Origin: Rhizobium viscosum
GTDB lineage: Bacteria > Pseudomonadota > Alphaproteobacteria > Rhizobiales > Rhizobiaceae
Reading direction: 5' to 3'
NCBI RefSeq assembly: GCF_014873945.1
Contig: NZ_JADBEC010000002.1
Location: 1,054,001 to 1,118,000 of the forward strand
Length of the DNA stretch: 64,000 nucleotides
Shown: positions 8,831 through 16,935 of the stretch, in pieces
Layout: the number at the start of each line of letters is the position of its first letter
Numbering within the stretch: the first letter of the stretch is position 1
Made by a program: the position numbers and the translations under genes
The notes under the pieces: generated by a model
Told to the model about the DNA's origin: nothing
What the model saw: the letters and a program-made list of their open reading frames with translations, nothing else
Database searches by the model: none

Positions 8831-9488
8831 CATCGTGCCGCCGAGGCGGCACGATTTGGTTTCGCTGGATCCGCAGTCATGGACCTCGATAATCGAGGAC
8901 AATCCTTGCCTTTGTTCCGAGCCTCTCATTGCTGAATGGCGTAGACACGGTTGGCCCGTGGTCGCTCGCCGGCCGGAGCCGGGAGGGCCGGCAGGCATCT
9001 CCGTTGGCCTGCCCTTGCCTCCTTCTGCCGGAAAGAAACGGCTCTCCCTCGTAATTCAAGAACATCAGATCCTGTCAGTTGATCGCCCTCCTGTTCTGGA
9101 AGCGGTCCACCCCAAATCACCCAGTGACTGGATTCCAACGCTGCGGGAAATCGGCGAATTGGCGTCCCGGCACGCGATCGACGTCAGGGTCTTTGGTAGT
9201 CTTGGATGGAGCGCAATTACGGGTCTGGATTATCTGACCTCCAGCTCCGATCTCGATTTTCTGTTTTATCTCTACCGAAATACGAACGCCGTCTCCTTGG
9301 CCAACGATCTGGCGGGCATCCAGTCAATGGCTCCGATGCGATTGGATGGAGAGTTCATCCGCTATGACGGCGCCGGAGTTCACTGGCGGGAGTTTCTTGG
9401 CGCAACTGGCGACATTCTCGTCAAATCCATCTCGGGAACGATGATGTGCCACCCGACGGCATTTCTGAACGGGGATACGAACCTATGA
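8808..9488 (+). CDS. mdcG: Malonate decarboxylase holo-ACP synthase (phosphoribosyl-dephospho-CoA transferase)
   Basis: This nucleotidyltransferase attaches the phosphoribosyl-dephospho-CoA arm to the MdcC serine. The family signature is clear: GSLGWSAITGLDYL, then SSSDLDFLF, whose two aspartates bind metal. The start is uncertain. ATG 8808 overlaps mdcE by 23 bases and gives 226 residues. An in-frame GTG at 8835 gives MPPRRHDLV, closer to the usual family N-terminus. A perfect hairpin at 8832-8855 covers this alternative start. The gene ends in an ATGA overlap with mdcB. Confidence 0.9.
   Translation: MRSHSRRNIVPPRRHDLVSLDPQSWTSIIEDNPCLCSEPLIAEWRRHGWPVVARRPEPGGPAGISVGLPLPPSAGKKRLSLVIQEHQILSVDRPPVLEAVHPKSPSDWIPTLREIGELASRHAIDVRVFGSLGWSAITGLDYLTSSSDLDFLFYLYRNTNAVSLANDLAGIQSMAPMRLDGEFIRYDGAGVHWREFLGATGDILVKSISGTMMCHPTAFLNGDTNL
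8832..8855 (+). promoter_or_regulatory. Perfect 11-bp hairpin at the mdcE/mdcG junction
   Basis: ATCGTGCCGCC and GGCGGCACGAT form a perfect inverted repeat around two bases, directly after the mdcE stop and inside the 5' coding part of mdcG. It is followed by TTGGTTT. It could lower or tune translation of mdcG, a modifying enzyme needed in small amounts, or weakly attenuate transcription. The structure is seen; the role is inferred. Confidence 0.5.
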
Positions 9489-10372
9489 GAAATTTCCTGA
9501 TGCCCCCTCCCGCCACGCAAGAACGATCACATACAGGAAACAGACGGCCAGCAAACCTCAGCTACATCGCGTCGAGAGCGACGGCCTGTCTTTTGTTGGA
9601 ACTGGAAACCTGGCCGAAACCGGGGCTCGTCAGTCACATTGACTGTGGCAGCCACGACGACATGAATTGCGAGACGTTTCGTCAAAGCGCTGCAGCAATA
9701 AGCCCCTTCCTCGGAGCTTTGGCGGACGCCGGGGCCGAGGACTGTGAAATGGGGCGCCTGCGGGTCATCGGCATCGAGGCGGAAGCCGCAATGCGTGCCG
9801 CCACCTCCGGCATCAATACCCATAGGGGTGCGATATTCGGAATGGGACTTTTGTGCGCGGCAGCGGGTGCGAGAGCAAGCGGCGTTGTCGCCGACGACCT
9901 TTCGCTTGGTGCAATCGTCGCAGAACGCTGGGGGCATGACATTCTCGACGGTCCTATCCTGTTGCACAGCCATGGCGACAGGGCGAGACGTCGCTTTGGC
10001 GCCGGCGGTGCGCGCCTCGAAGCGGCGGAAGGCTTTCCAACCGTCTATCGGGTTGGTTTGCCCGCCCTACGAGATGCGATCAGGGCGCGTCCGGATGATC
10101 CGGAGGCAGCTCGCGTCCAGACTTGTTTCGCGCTGATTGCGGTTCTCGACGACACCAACCTGCTTCATCGGGGCGGCCCGGACGGCCTTCTCTACGCGAA
10201 ACAACTCGCCCAGGACTTTCTGGACGACGGCGGGATCCGTGCTCCGCAGTGGAAACGTCGTGCCGCTTTGATCCATCGACAATTTCGCGATCGCTGGCTC
10301 AGCCCCGGCGGCTCGGCAGATCTCCTTGCAATGACGTTGTTTGTCGACGTGCATGAAAGACGGGAAATCTGA
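9485..10372 (+). CDS. mdcB: Triphosphoribosyl-dephospho-CoA synthase
   Basis: A 295-residue CitG/MdcB-family enzyme that makes 2'-(5''-triphosphoribosyl)-3'-dephospho-CoA from ATP and dephospho-CoA, the precursor used by MdcG. Family segments LELETWPKPGLVSHIDCGSH and NTHRGAIFGMGL are present. ATG at 9485 overlaps the mdcG stop (ATGA) and is preferred to the frame start at 9446. The stop codon overlaps the mdcF start by one base. Confidence 0.93.
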   Translation: MRNFLMPPPATQERSHTGNRRPANLSYIASRATACLLLELETWPKPGLVSHIDCGSHDDMNCETFRQSAAAISPFLGALADAGAEDCEMGRLRVIGIEAEAAMRAATSGINTHRGAIFGMGLLCAAAGARASGVVADDLSLGAIVAERWGHDILDGPILLHSHGDRARRRFGAGGARLEAAEGFPTVYRVGLPALRDAIRARPDDPEAARVQTCFALIAVLDDTNLLHRGGPDGLLYAKQLAQDFLDDGGIRAPQWKRRAALIHRQFRDRWLSPGGSADLLAMTLFVDVHERREI

Positions 10373-11319
10373 TGGCACATACGATCTTACTGGCGCTGCT
10401 TCCTATTTTCTTTGTCATGGCGCTTGGCTACGTTGCTGGGCGCTTGGCTATCGTCGACAATCATCATGTCGAGGGGCTGAACGTCCTCGTCATGACCTTT
10501 GCCTTGCCCGCGTCGCTGTTTGCAGCGACAGCGACCGCCCCACGTACCGAAATGCTCGCACAAGCACCGCTTTTCCTCATCAGCAGCGGCGTCATGCTCG
10601 TCGTGTTTGCCGCCTGGTATCTACTTCAAGTACGCTACATGAAGGTCGGCAAAGCAGACGCCTCGCTGCAGGCACTCACGATCGCGTTTCCGAACCTGGC
10701 GGGTGTAGGTCTTCCTATTCTTAATGACGTGCTGGGTCCCAGTGGGACTGTGCCGCTCGCGATCGTACTCGCAAGTGGCTCGATCATTATTAGCCCGCTT
10801 TCATTGCTTCTCGTCGAAATGCATGTCGACAAGCCCGGCGCGAATGACGGGCAGCGGCCCAAGATCTCGCACAGTCTATGGCATGCTCTGACGAAGCCTG
10901 TCGTCGTCGCCCCCTTGGTTGGAATACTATTTTCACTCAGTGGGCTGAAAACGGGTGACGTCGTCGATGCCAGTCTGCTTCTAATTGGTCACGCAGCCCC
11001 CGGCGTAGCGCTGTTCCTGACAGGTGTGGTCCTTTCTGCGGAGGCTTTCAAACTCGACAGGAAGGTCATAAGCGCGACCATCATGTCGAACCTGGTGCGC
11101 CCCATCCTGACCGCTGGCGTCGTGCTGGTGTTGTCGATCCCGTGGGATGCAGCGAAAGTCGCCATCTTGCTGGCGGCTGTACCTTCCGGTTTTTTCGGGA
11201 TCCTGTTCGCTGTCAACTATCGCCTTGACTCGCGTGCGACGGGATCGATGGTGATCGCAAGTACCGTCTCGAGCATCGTCACATTGGCCATCGCTGTGGC
11301 CATCCTCTTTCCGAGGTGA
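10372..11319 (+). CDS. mdcF: Malonate transporter, auxin efflux carrier (AEC) family
   Basis: A 315-residue inner-membrane protein with about ten hydrophobic segments and the AEC-family features NLAGVGLPIL and PLVGILFSLSG. In Klebsiella-type clusters an AEC protein, MdcF, imports malonate; other clusters use the unrelated MdcLM pair. No mdcLM-like genes are seen here. It starts in a TGATG overlap with mdcB and is followed 10 bases later by mdcH. Confidence 0.88.
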   Translation: MAHTILLALLPIFFVMALGYVAGRLAIVDNHHVEGLNVLVMTFALPASLFAATATAPRTEMLAQAPLFLISSGVMLVVFAAWYLLQVRYMKVGKADASLQALTIAFPNLAGVGLPILNDVLGPSGTVPLAIVLASGSIIISPLSLLLVEMHVDKPGANDGQRPKISHSLWHALTKPVVVAPLVGILFSLSGLKTGDVVDASLLLIGHAAPGVALFLTGVVLSAEAFKLDRKVISATIMSNLVRPILTAGVVLVLSIPWDAAKVAILLAAVPSGFFGILFAVNYRLDSRATGSMVIASTVSSIVTLAIAVAILFPR

Positions 11320-11328
11320 AAGCCCGTC

Positions 11329-12264
11329 ATGCCAGTCGCCATCCTGTGTTCCGGACAAGGACACCAGAACTCTGCGATGTTTTCTCTCACGGAAAGTGCG
11401 CCGGAAGCCGATGAGCTTTTTGCGTATTGCGCGAACCTGCTTGGCGGCGTTGACCCTCGCGAACTCGTCAAACGAGAATCGATCGAGACGCTTCACAGCA
11501 ATCGAACCGGCCAGATACTTTGCACGCTGCAGGCGCTGGCGACATTCGAGACCTTTAAGTCGTACCTGCCTTCGCAAATAATCGTTGCCGGATACAGCGT
11601 CGGAGAGGTTGCGGCTTGGGGCATAGCAGGGCTGTTCTCGCCCAAGGAGACCCTGGACCTCGTTGCGCGCCGGGCAGAGATCATGGACGCCGAAAGTACT
11701 CCGGGTGACGGCCTTCTGTTCATACGCGGTCTTTCACGGAATGCGGTCGACATTCTCTGCACTCGCTACGGAGCAGCAATCTCGATTATCAATCCCGGTG
11801 ACGCCTTTGTCGTCGGAGGGGGGCGGCCTGCCCTGGACGCCATTGCCGAAGCAGCTCGTGCCGCAAATGCTCAAAGAATCGCATTCATACAGGTCATGGT
11901 CGCGTCTCACACAAACTTGCTGAACAAGGCTGCGGATGATTTCCGCGATGTCCTGCTTGCAGCGGTCTGCTCTCCGCAATCTCCGGGAGTTCGCCTGATA
12001 AGCGGGATCGATGGTACGACCGTCGTCGATACCCGGGCAGGTCTTGCCAAACTCGCGCGACAGGTGTCGCAGACTGTCCTGTGGTCAGAGTGTCTCCGCA
12101 GCTGTGTGGAAGCCGGGGCAACCTCGTTTCTCGAGTTCGGTCCCGGGAAAGCGTTAAGCGAAATGGTGGCTTCGTCTTACCCCGACGTACCGAGCCGAAG
12201 TGTCGACGAATTCAGCTCCATTGCGGGCGTCGTTAATTGGATCGGCTCGCATGGGTCGCCTTAG
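11329..12264 (+). CDS. mdcH: Malonate decarboxylase epsilon subunit (malonyl-CoA:ACP transacylase)
   Basis: A FabD-fold acyltransferase of 311 residues that charges the carrier protein with malonyl so that the cycle can start. The opening LCSGQGHQ, the nucleophile motif GYSVGE and the later ASHTNLL with its histidine are all typical. It is the last gene of the operon; a hairpin lies about 90 bases downstream. No LysR-type mdcR or GntR-type mdcY regulator is found beside the operon. Confidence 0.92.
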   Translation: MPVAILCSGQGHQNSAMFSLTESAPEADELFAYCANLLGGVDPRELVKRESIETLHSNRTGQILCTLQALATFETFKSYLPSQIIVAGYSVGEVAAWGIAGLFSPKETLDLVARRAEIMDAESTPGDGLLFIRGLSRNAVDILCTRYGAAISIINPGDAFVVGGGRPALDAIAEAARAANAQRIAFIQVMVASHTNLLNKAADDFRDVLLAAVCSPQSPGVRLISGIDGTTVVDTRAGLAKLARQVSQTVLWSECLRSCVEAGATSFLEFGPGKALSEMVASSYPDVPSRSVDEFSSIAGVVNWIGSHGSP

Positions 12265-12350
12265 CGCCATGCTCGCCACGACGGCTGCCGCGGCCCCGAT
12301 GCATGAATTCGTCCATTCACTTGATTATGTGTCCGCAAGCGAATGAAAGA

Positions 12351-12376
12351 GGCCTGGAATTGTGATCTTCCAGGCC
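12351..12376. terminator. Hairpin between convergent mdcH and the small secreted-protein gene
   Basis: GGCCTGGAA and TTCCAGGCC pair across an eight-base loop between two convergent genes. On the minus strand the stem is followed by TCTTTC, so it best fits termination of the minus-strand gene, and possibly works in both directions. Confidence 0.55.
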
Positions 12377-12383
12377 CTCAGGG

Positions 12384-12740
12384 TTAGCGAACCCAGAATG
12401 TCATGCTGCCGTCGGCTGCCTGCTCGGCATTGACGACGTCGTCGATTTTGACACCGCGCTCGCCGAGACGCCTGACCAGATCCTTGTTTTCCTTGATGGA
12501 AGCCTGGATGTGCTGAACCCCAGCATCGGTGCGCGGTTGAGCGGCGTCAGAATCTTCGGGCTGATCCTTGTAGTTCGCGTAATCATTGATATCCCGGACG
12601 TCGAAGTTGCTGCTGAACGTCTGCAGCGTTTTTTCGATTTTGGCGCCATTGTTCATATCCAGGCTGTCGGCTCGGCTCACGCCTGCGAAAGCGAGCGAGG
12701 AAACGAGAGCAACCACTGCAAATTGCCCAAAGCGGCTCAT
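12384..12740 (-). CDS. Small secreted hypothetical protein
   Basis: The 118-residue protein starts with a clear signal peptide (MSRFGQFAVVALVSSLAFAGVSRA) cleaved near residue 25. The remainder is polar and acidic, without cysteines, and ends in a short beta-like tail (GSMTFWVR). It is probably periplasmic. I do not recognise a named family. It is a single-gene unit convergent with mdcH. The half-site-like CACACCTA lies about 200 bases upstream of its start. Confidence 0.7.
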   Translation of the reverse strand: MSRFGQFAVVALVSSLAFAGVSRADSLDMNNGAKIEKTLQTFSSNFDVRDINDYANYKDQPEDSDAAQPRTDAGVQHIQASIKENKDLVRRLGERGVKIDDVVNAEQAADGSMTFWVR

Positions 12741-13246
12741 TCTATATCCTTCCGATGAGTGTCACGAGCCGCAACTTGGGACTGCGGCCGATCTGTTTCT
12801 CGTTCATCGCCGGACTTTCGGCGATCCGAGAAGCTTATTGGCGGGAAGGCTTGCGAGAAATCATACGCAGGTCCGCGAAGACTAGACTTAGGGTTGGACC
12901 GGAAGCCCTAGACGCGAAAGCAAGTTCAGTTGGCTCACACCTAAGTGTAGTTCCGACATCCATTACAACGATCTAAATTAATTTGGTCTCTCGGGTCCTC
13001 CCACCGAGGACACCCTGGACCCGATCTCGCTCCGGCAACTTGGTTCTCCGCCCGCCGAGACCGACGAAATCGGACCATCGGCAGGTCACCTGCCCAGCAG
13101 GCGACCTGCCCGACGTGATGTCTATGCTGATGAGAGGTCACCGCATGGTCCTTGCGTCGCCAATGGGATTTGGTGCCGCTGCCAAAAAGGTCACGCCCAA
13201 CCCGAAGGAAGCTATATCGAGGCTTTTCCAACAAGATTGATATCCG
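12741..13246. other. Intergenic region, mostly featureless
   Basis: About 500 bases without a convincing gene. It holds the imperfect palindrome ACACCTAAGTGT (12937-12948) and a GC-rich inverted repeat at 13081-13109. Confidence 0.5.
13081..13109. repeat. Inverted repeat, 13-bp arms and 3-base loop
   Basis: GCAGGTCACCTGC, CCA, GCAGGCGACCTGC: the arms pair at 12 of 13 positions. Each arm also contains a near-palindrome (GCAGGT/ACCTGC). There is no T-tract, so it is not a normal terminator. It may be a repetitive extragenic element or a protein site. Confidence 0.45.
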
Positions 13247-13492
13247 ATGATCATTAGGCTCAACACTGACAAACGCTTGATCAAAACGAGACCCCGCTGG
13301 TCGGAGGCAGGCTTGGCGTGTTTTTTGGCAATTGTATTCGGAGTATTGGTATGGGCCTCTTTATGGCTCGACGAGAAGACCGATAATGCAGACGCTCAAT
13401 CCGTTAGGACCGTTTCTCCGTCGGTACAGATCGCAAAGCCGTTCACGGGCGACTCGGCTGGTTCGAAAGCGGACTCTCGTCGAACTCTGTAA
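13247..13492 (+). CDS. Small single-pass membrane protein, hypothetical
   Basis: A possible 81-residue protein with one hydrophobic segment (about residues 24-43, CFLAIVFGVLVWASLWL) after a basic N-terminus, and a polar tail. This N-in layout is typical of small inner-membrane proteins. The ribosome-binding site is weak and I do not recognise the family, so the call rests on the membrane segment and the lack of any competing gene. Confidence 0.4.
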   Translation: MIIRLNTDKRLIKTRPRWSEAGLACFLAIVFGVLVWASLWLDEKTDNADAQSVRTVSPSVQIAKPFTGDSAGSKADSRRTL

Positions 13493-13702
13493 CCATCCAG
13501 CCTCATTAAGCCAATGGGCTGCTCAAGCGGTCTGCGAGGCGGCTAAGCCAGCGGGCGGTGGTCAGCGTCCCGAAGCTCGGCACGGCCGAGCGCTACCGTT
13601 TCCACTCCGGTGGTAAAGCCGCGATTAACCAACTGATCTCCAGGGCGGGAACAAATTCCCCTTCGTGACGTTTTGGCGCTCGCGACAGGAGGAGGAAAAC
13701 CG

Positions 13703-13945
13703 ATGCCAAATGCCCAATGGAGCGAGCCGGTCGAGATCGAGTTCGACAACGCCGGATCCCGGACCGTCAGAGGCCCGTTCGATGCGCTCATCTATCTCCA
13801 CGATATGTGGCCGCGACGCACGGGAGCGAAGTTCGTCAAGGCAAGCAACGCCTGCAAGGGTGCCGTCGAAGGGCGCATCAGCCTAGAAACGGCAAGAGAA
13901 GATTTTCTCGCCGCCGCCGCAGAAGCGAAGCTGAGCACACACTGA
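13703..13945 (+). CDS. DUF982 domain-containing protein
   Basis: A short protein of 80 residues matching the DUF982 family, found in many copies in rhizobia. The core GPFDALIYLHDMWPRRTG and the alternating Ala/Glu C-terminal helix are typical. ATG at 13703 follows AGGAGGAAAAC at good spacing, better than the upstream frame start at 13673. The family function is unknown. Its presence supports a rhizobial host. Confidence 0.75.
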   Translation: MPNAQWSEPVEIEFDNAGSRTVRGPFDALIYLHDMWPRRTGAKFVKASNACKGAVEGRISLETAREDFLAAAAEAKLSTH

Positions 13946-14001
13946 GCCCAGGAGGCGCGCACATATGCGCGCGCCCGCCCCTATCTGAGGAGAAAAGCAG
14001 C

Positions 14002-14238
14002 ATGCGCGCCTTGCTGGTATCGTTGTTGACGTTGGCCATAGCCGCCATTTCGACAGGCCCGGCCAATTCTGCCGACATGATTCAACGTTATGAACGACCC
14101 CATGTCACCAAGCATCGAGCAAAGCCGGTCGTTCGTGCGCGCTATGTGCAGCGTCGGTGTCTCGATTGCACGGACATGATCGTGGAATACCGCTATATTC
14201 CACGCACGAATTTCGTGACCATCTGCCATCGCCTTTGA
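14002..14238 (+). CDS. Small secreted cationic protein, hypothetical
   Basis: A 78-residue protein preceded by GAGGAGAAAAGC. The N-terminal signal peptide (MRALLVSLLTLAIAAIS, cleaved near NSA-DM) is followed by a basic, Arg/Tyr-rich mature part with a Cys-Leu-Asp-Cys pair and a third cysteine near the end. Such small exported basic proteins are common in rhizobia and mostly uncharacterised. It lies 63 bases after the DUF982 gene's stop, probably in the same transcript. Confidence 0.65.
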   Translation: MRALLVSLLTLAIAAISTGPANSADMIQRYERPHVTKHRAKPVVRARYVQRRCLDCTDMIVEYRYIPRTNFVTICHRL

Positions 14239-14268
14239 AGCGTGCCGGGCTAACCAAGTGTCCCGGTA

Positions 14269-15720
14269 TCAGATTGGATAATGCCCGGGCTGCGATGCCA
14301 CAGTAAGCCACCGCAGGTCGGTGAATTCATTGATGCCGGCCTTACCACCGAAGCGGCCATATCCGGAGGCCTTCACGCCGCCGAACGGCATTTGTGCCTC
14401 ATCATGAACGGTCGGACCGTTCACATGGCAGATGCCGCTTTCGATCCGTCTTGCGACCCCCATCGCGCGGGTGGCGTCCCGGCCGAAGACTGCGGCAGAC
14501 AGGCCATATTCCGTATCATTGGCAACACGGACCGCCTCATCGACACCACGCACGCGCACCATGCAGGCAACCGGACCGAAACTTTCCTCCCCGTAGATCC
14601 GCATCGACGGCATCACGTGGTCGAGCACAGTCGCATCCATCAGGGTCCCGACTGCACGGCCACCTGCCAGCAGGCGTGCGCCCTTGGAAACCGCGTCCTC
14701 GATCAGGCCGTTGACGCGTTCCACCGCATCAAGACCGATCATCGAGCCGAGTGGCGAATTGCTCTGGCGCGGATCGCCGGCGACCAGCGTCGAAGCCTTG
14801 CGGGCGAACATTTCAGCGAACTCGTCGGCAACCGTCTCGTCGACGACGATCCTCTCGGTCGACATGCAGATCTGACCCTGGTTCATGAAAGCGCCAAAGG
14901 CCGCGGCCTTCACCGCTTCGCCAATATCGGCGTCATCAAGCACCAGGAAGGGCGCCTTGCCGCCGAGTTCCAGCAGCACGGGTTTCAGATGGCGCGCGGA
15001 AACCTCTGCAATCACCCTTCCAACGCGGGTCGAACCGGTGAAATTGACGCGGCGTACGGCCGGGTGGGCGATCATCTTTTCGACAACAGTCGCGGCATCG
15101 GCAGGAGCATTGGTCACGACATTGACGACACCGTCACCAAGGCCTGCCTCCTGCAAAGTCTCGCCGATCAGGTGATGCGTCCTGGGGCAAAGCTCGGACG
15201 CCTTGAGGATGACGGTATTGCCGCAGGCAAGCGGCAGGGCGACTGCACGCACGCCGAGGATGACGGGAGCATTCCAGGGAGCGATACCGAGGACGACGCC
15301 GGCCGGCTGCCGCACGGCCATTGCCAACAGGCCCGGCTTGTCCGACGGGATGACCTCGCCGCTGATCTGAGTGCACATGGCCGCGGCTTCACGCAGCATG
15401 TTGGCGGCGAGATAGACATTGAAGCCTGCCCAGGCGGCAGTCGAGCCGGTTTCCTCGGCCATCGCAGCGATGAATTCGCCCGTGCGGGAATCCAGGAGGT
15501 CGGCAGCTTTTGAAAGGCGCTTGCGCCGTTCAGTCGGAGCGAGCGCCGACCAGGCTGGAAAGGCTCCAGCTGCTGCAACGACGGCCGCATGCGCATCGTC
15601 CAGCGTTGCCGCAGCGGCCGTGGTTGCCACCTGACCGGTAATCGGGTTCAACCGTTCGAAAGTCGCGCCGTTCGAAGCCGGCATGGTGCGGCCACCAATG
15701 AGAAGCATCAGGTCTACCAT
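14269..15720 (-). CDS. Aldehyde dehydrogenase, vanillin/salicylaldehyde dehydrogenase-like
   Basis: A complete 483-residue NAD(P)-dependent aldehyde dehydrogenase. The N-terminal PWNAPV cofactor segment, the FTGSTRVG turn, the general-base Glu in LELGGKAPF and the catalytic Cys in NQGQICMSTERI are all present. The sequence style (GICHVNGPTVHDEAQMPFGGVKASGYGRFGG) is that of aromatic aldehyde dehydrogenases such as those for salicylaldehyde or vanillin. ATG at 15720 follows GGAAAGGGAACG; the longer frame from 15795 is less likely. The divergent AraC gene is a likely regulator. The true substrate is unknown. Confidence 0.85.
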   Translation of the reverse strand: MVDLMLLIGGRTMPASNGATFERLNPITGQVATTAAAATLDDAHAAVVAAAGAFPAWSALAPTERRKRLSKAADLLDSRTGEFIAAMAEETGSTAAWAGFNVYLAANMLREAAAMCTQISGEVIPSDKPGLLAMAVRQPAGVVLGIAPWNAPVILGVRAVALPLACGNTVILKASELCPRTHHLIGETLQEAGLGDGVVNVVTNAPADAATVVEKMIAHPAVRRVNFTGSTRVGRVIAEVSARHLKPVLLELGGKAPFLVLDDADIGEAVKAAAFGAFMNQGQICMSTERIVVDETVADEFAEMFARKASTLVAGDPRQSNSPLGSMIGLDAVERVNGLIEDAVSKGARLLAGGRAVGTLMDATVLDHVMPSMRIYGEESFGPVACMVRVRGVDEAVRVANDTEYGLSAAVFGRDATRAMGVARRIESGICHVNGPTVHDEAQMPFGGVKASGYGRFGGKAGINEFTDLRWLTVASQPGHYPI

Positions 15721-16011
15721 CTCGTTCCCTTTCCGATATGCGCCTGCTGTCCCTCCCAAGGGATGGCGCGATGATTTTGCTGGTTTCCGGCACATGCCGG
15801 GCTCATGCGAATCCGGCGCTCACGCCCGGCAATCGACGTCTTTCACGGGAAGTTCCTCACCCTGCTGCCTGAATTTCAGGCTCTCCTCGCGATCCAGTAG
15901 GGACCAATTCGCCGCGAAATAGAATGGATATTTCTGGCACTTTATTGTACTTTTCTTGGAAGTCGCCGAGTAAGAACGGCAGCGCTACTGTTTTTTGCTT
16001 TTGAGGCAGAC

Positions 16012-16908
16012 ATGGCCGAAAGATCGCTTGATTCGCCAGCACTGTCTGTCACGGCCGCCGCGATTGCCGCCGGTCTCGGTAGCCAGACCTGGAGCCTGGG
16101 CACCCGTGACAGCCGCGCGTCCTACAGGGCCTTTTTCGTCTCGCGCGGCAAAGCGATATTGTTCATCGACGGGCAGGAGGAACTCGGGCTTGCAGCGCCG
16201 GCATTGCTCTGGCTGCCACGACGGATTGCGGGCAGATTCATCCTTGCTGCTGGCGGTGAAGGGGCGATGCTGATGGCTGCGGAAAATGTCGTCCACAGGA
16301 CGGTCGGCGACAGTCCGGCTGCCGTCCAGCTGCACGACATGATCGAGCGGATCGTCGTCGCTCAAGGCGAAAACGTTGCTGGAAATGTAAGCGATATCGG
16401 TCGCGCCTTCGCGGTGATGACCGAGGAAGGACAGCATTTTCTGCCGGGAGGAACTGCCGTCGTAAGCGCCTATCTCTGCGTCCTGCTGCTGCAGCTCTGG
16501 CGAGCCTCCGGAGCTTCCTTGCCGACGAAGACGTCCGGCACCGGGGCGATGACGCTGCAGCGGTTCCGGCAGATCGTCGAACTGCGCTATCGCGAGCAGC
16601 CGGCGATTGCCGATATCGCTCGCACCATGGGCATCACCTATGACCATCTGCACCGGGTCTGTATCGCCGGCGTCGGGAAAAGCCCTTTGGAACTGATCCA
16701 CGAAAGGTTGATCGCCGAGGCGAAACTGCGGCTTGGGCAATCGCAGCAGTCGGTCGAGCAGATCGGCTTCGGGCTTGGCTTTCGCGATCCAGGCTATTTC
16801 AGCCGCTTCTTCAAGAGCCGTGTCGGCGAGCCGCCAGGCGCCTACCGGCGCAAGATCGCCGCGCAGTCGGAGAAAGGCCTCGCCCCATCCTTTGCCGCCT
16901 GGCCGTGA
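16012..16908 (+). CDS. AraC-family transcriptional regulator
   Basis: This 298-residue protein has a C-terminal pair of helix-turn-helix motifs. One lies around IADIARTMGITYDHLHRVC and the other around SVEQIGFGLGFRDPGYFSRFFKSRVG, the classic AraC signature. The N-terminal 130 residues form a cupin-like sensor. It is divergent from the aldehyde dehydrogenase across 291 bases and convergent with the ribitol operon, so the dehydrogenase is its likelier target. Confidence 0.88.
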   Translation: MAERSLDSPALSVTAAAIAAGLGSQTWSLGTRDSRASYRAFFVSRGKAILFIDGQEELGLAAPALLWLPRRIAGRFILAAGGEGAMLMAAENVVHRTVGDSPAAVQLHDMIERIVVAQGENVAGNVSDIGRAFAVMTEEGQHFLPGGTAVVSAYLCVLLLQLWRASGASLPTKTSGTGAMTLQRFRQIVELRYREQPAIADIARTMGITYDHLHRVCIAGVGKSPLELIHERLIAEAKLRLGQSQQSVEQIGFGLGFRDPGYFSRFFKSRVGEPPGAYRRKIAAQSEKGLAPSFAAWP

Positions 16909-16935
16909 GGCACTCGCGATCGAGACGTCGGCCGT

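Noticed and set aside
14281..15513. 410-codon open frame on the plus strand
   Set aside because: It is the antisense shadow of the aldehyde dehydrogenase; the product has a composition typical of reversed GC-rich coding DNA.
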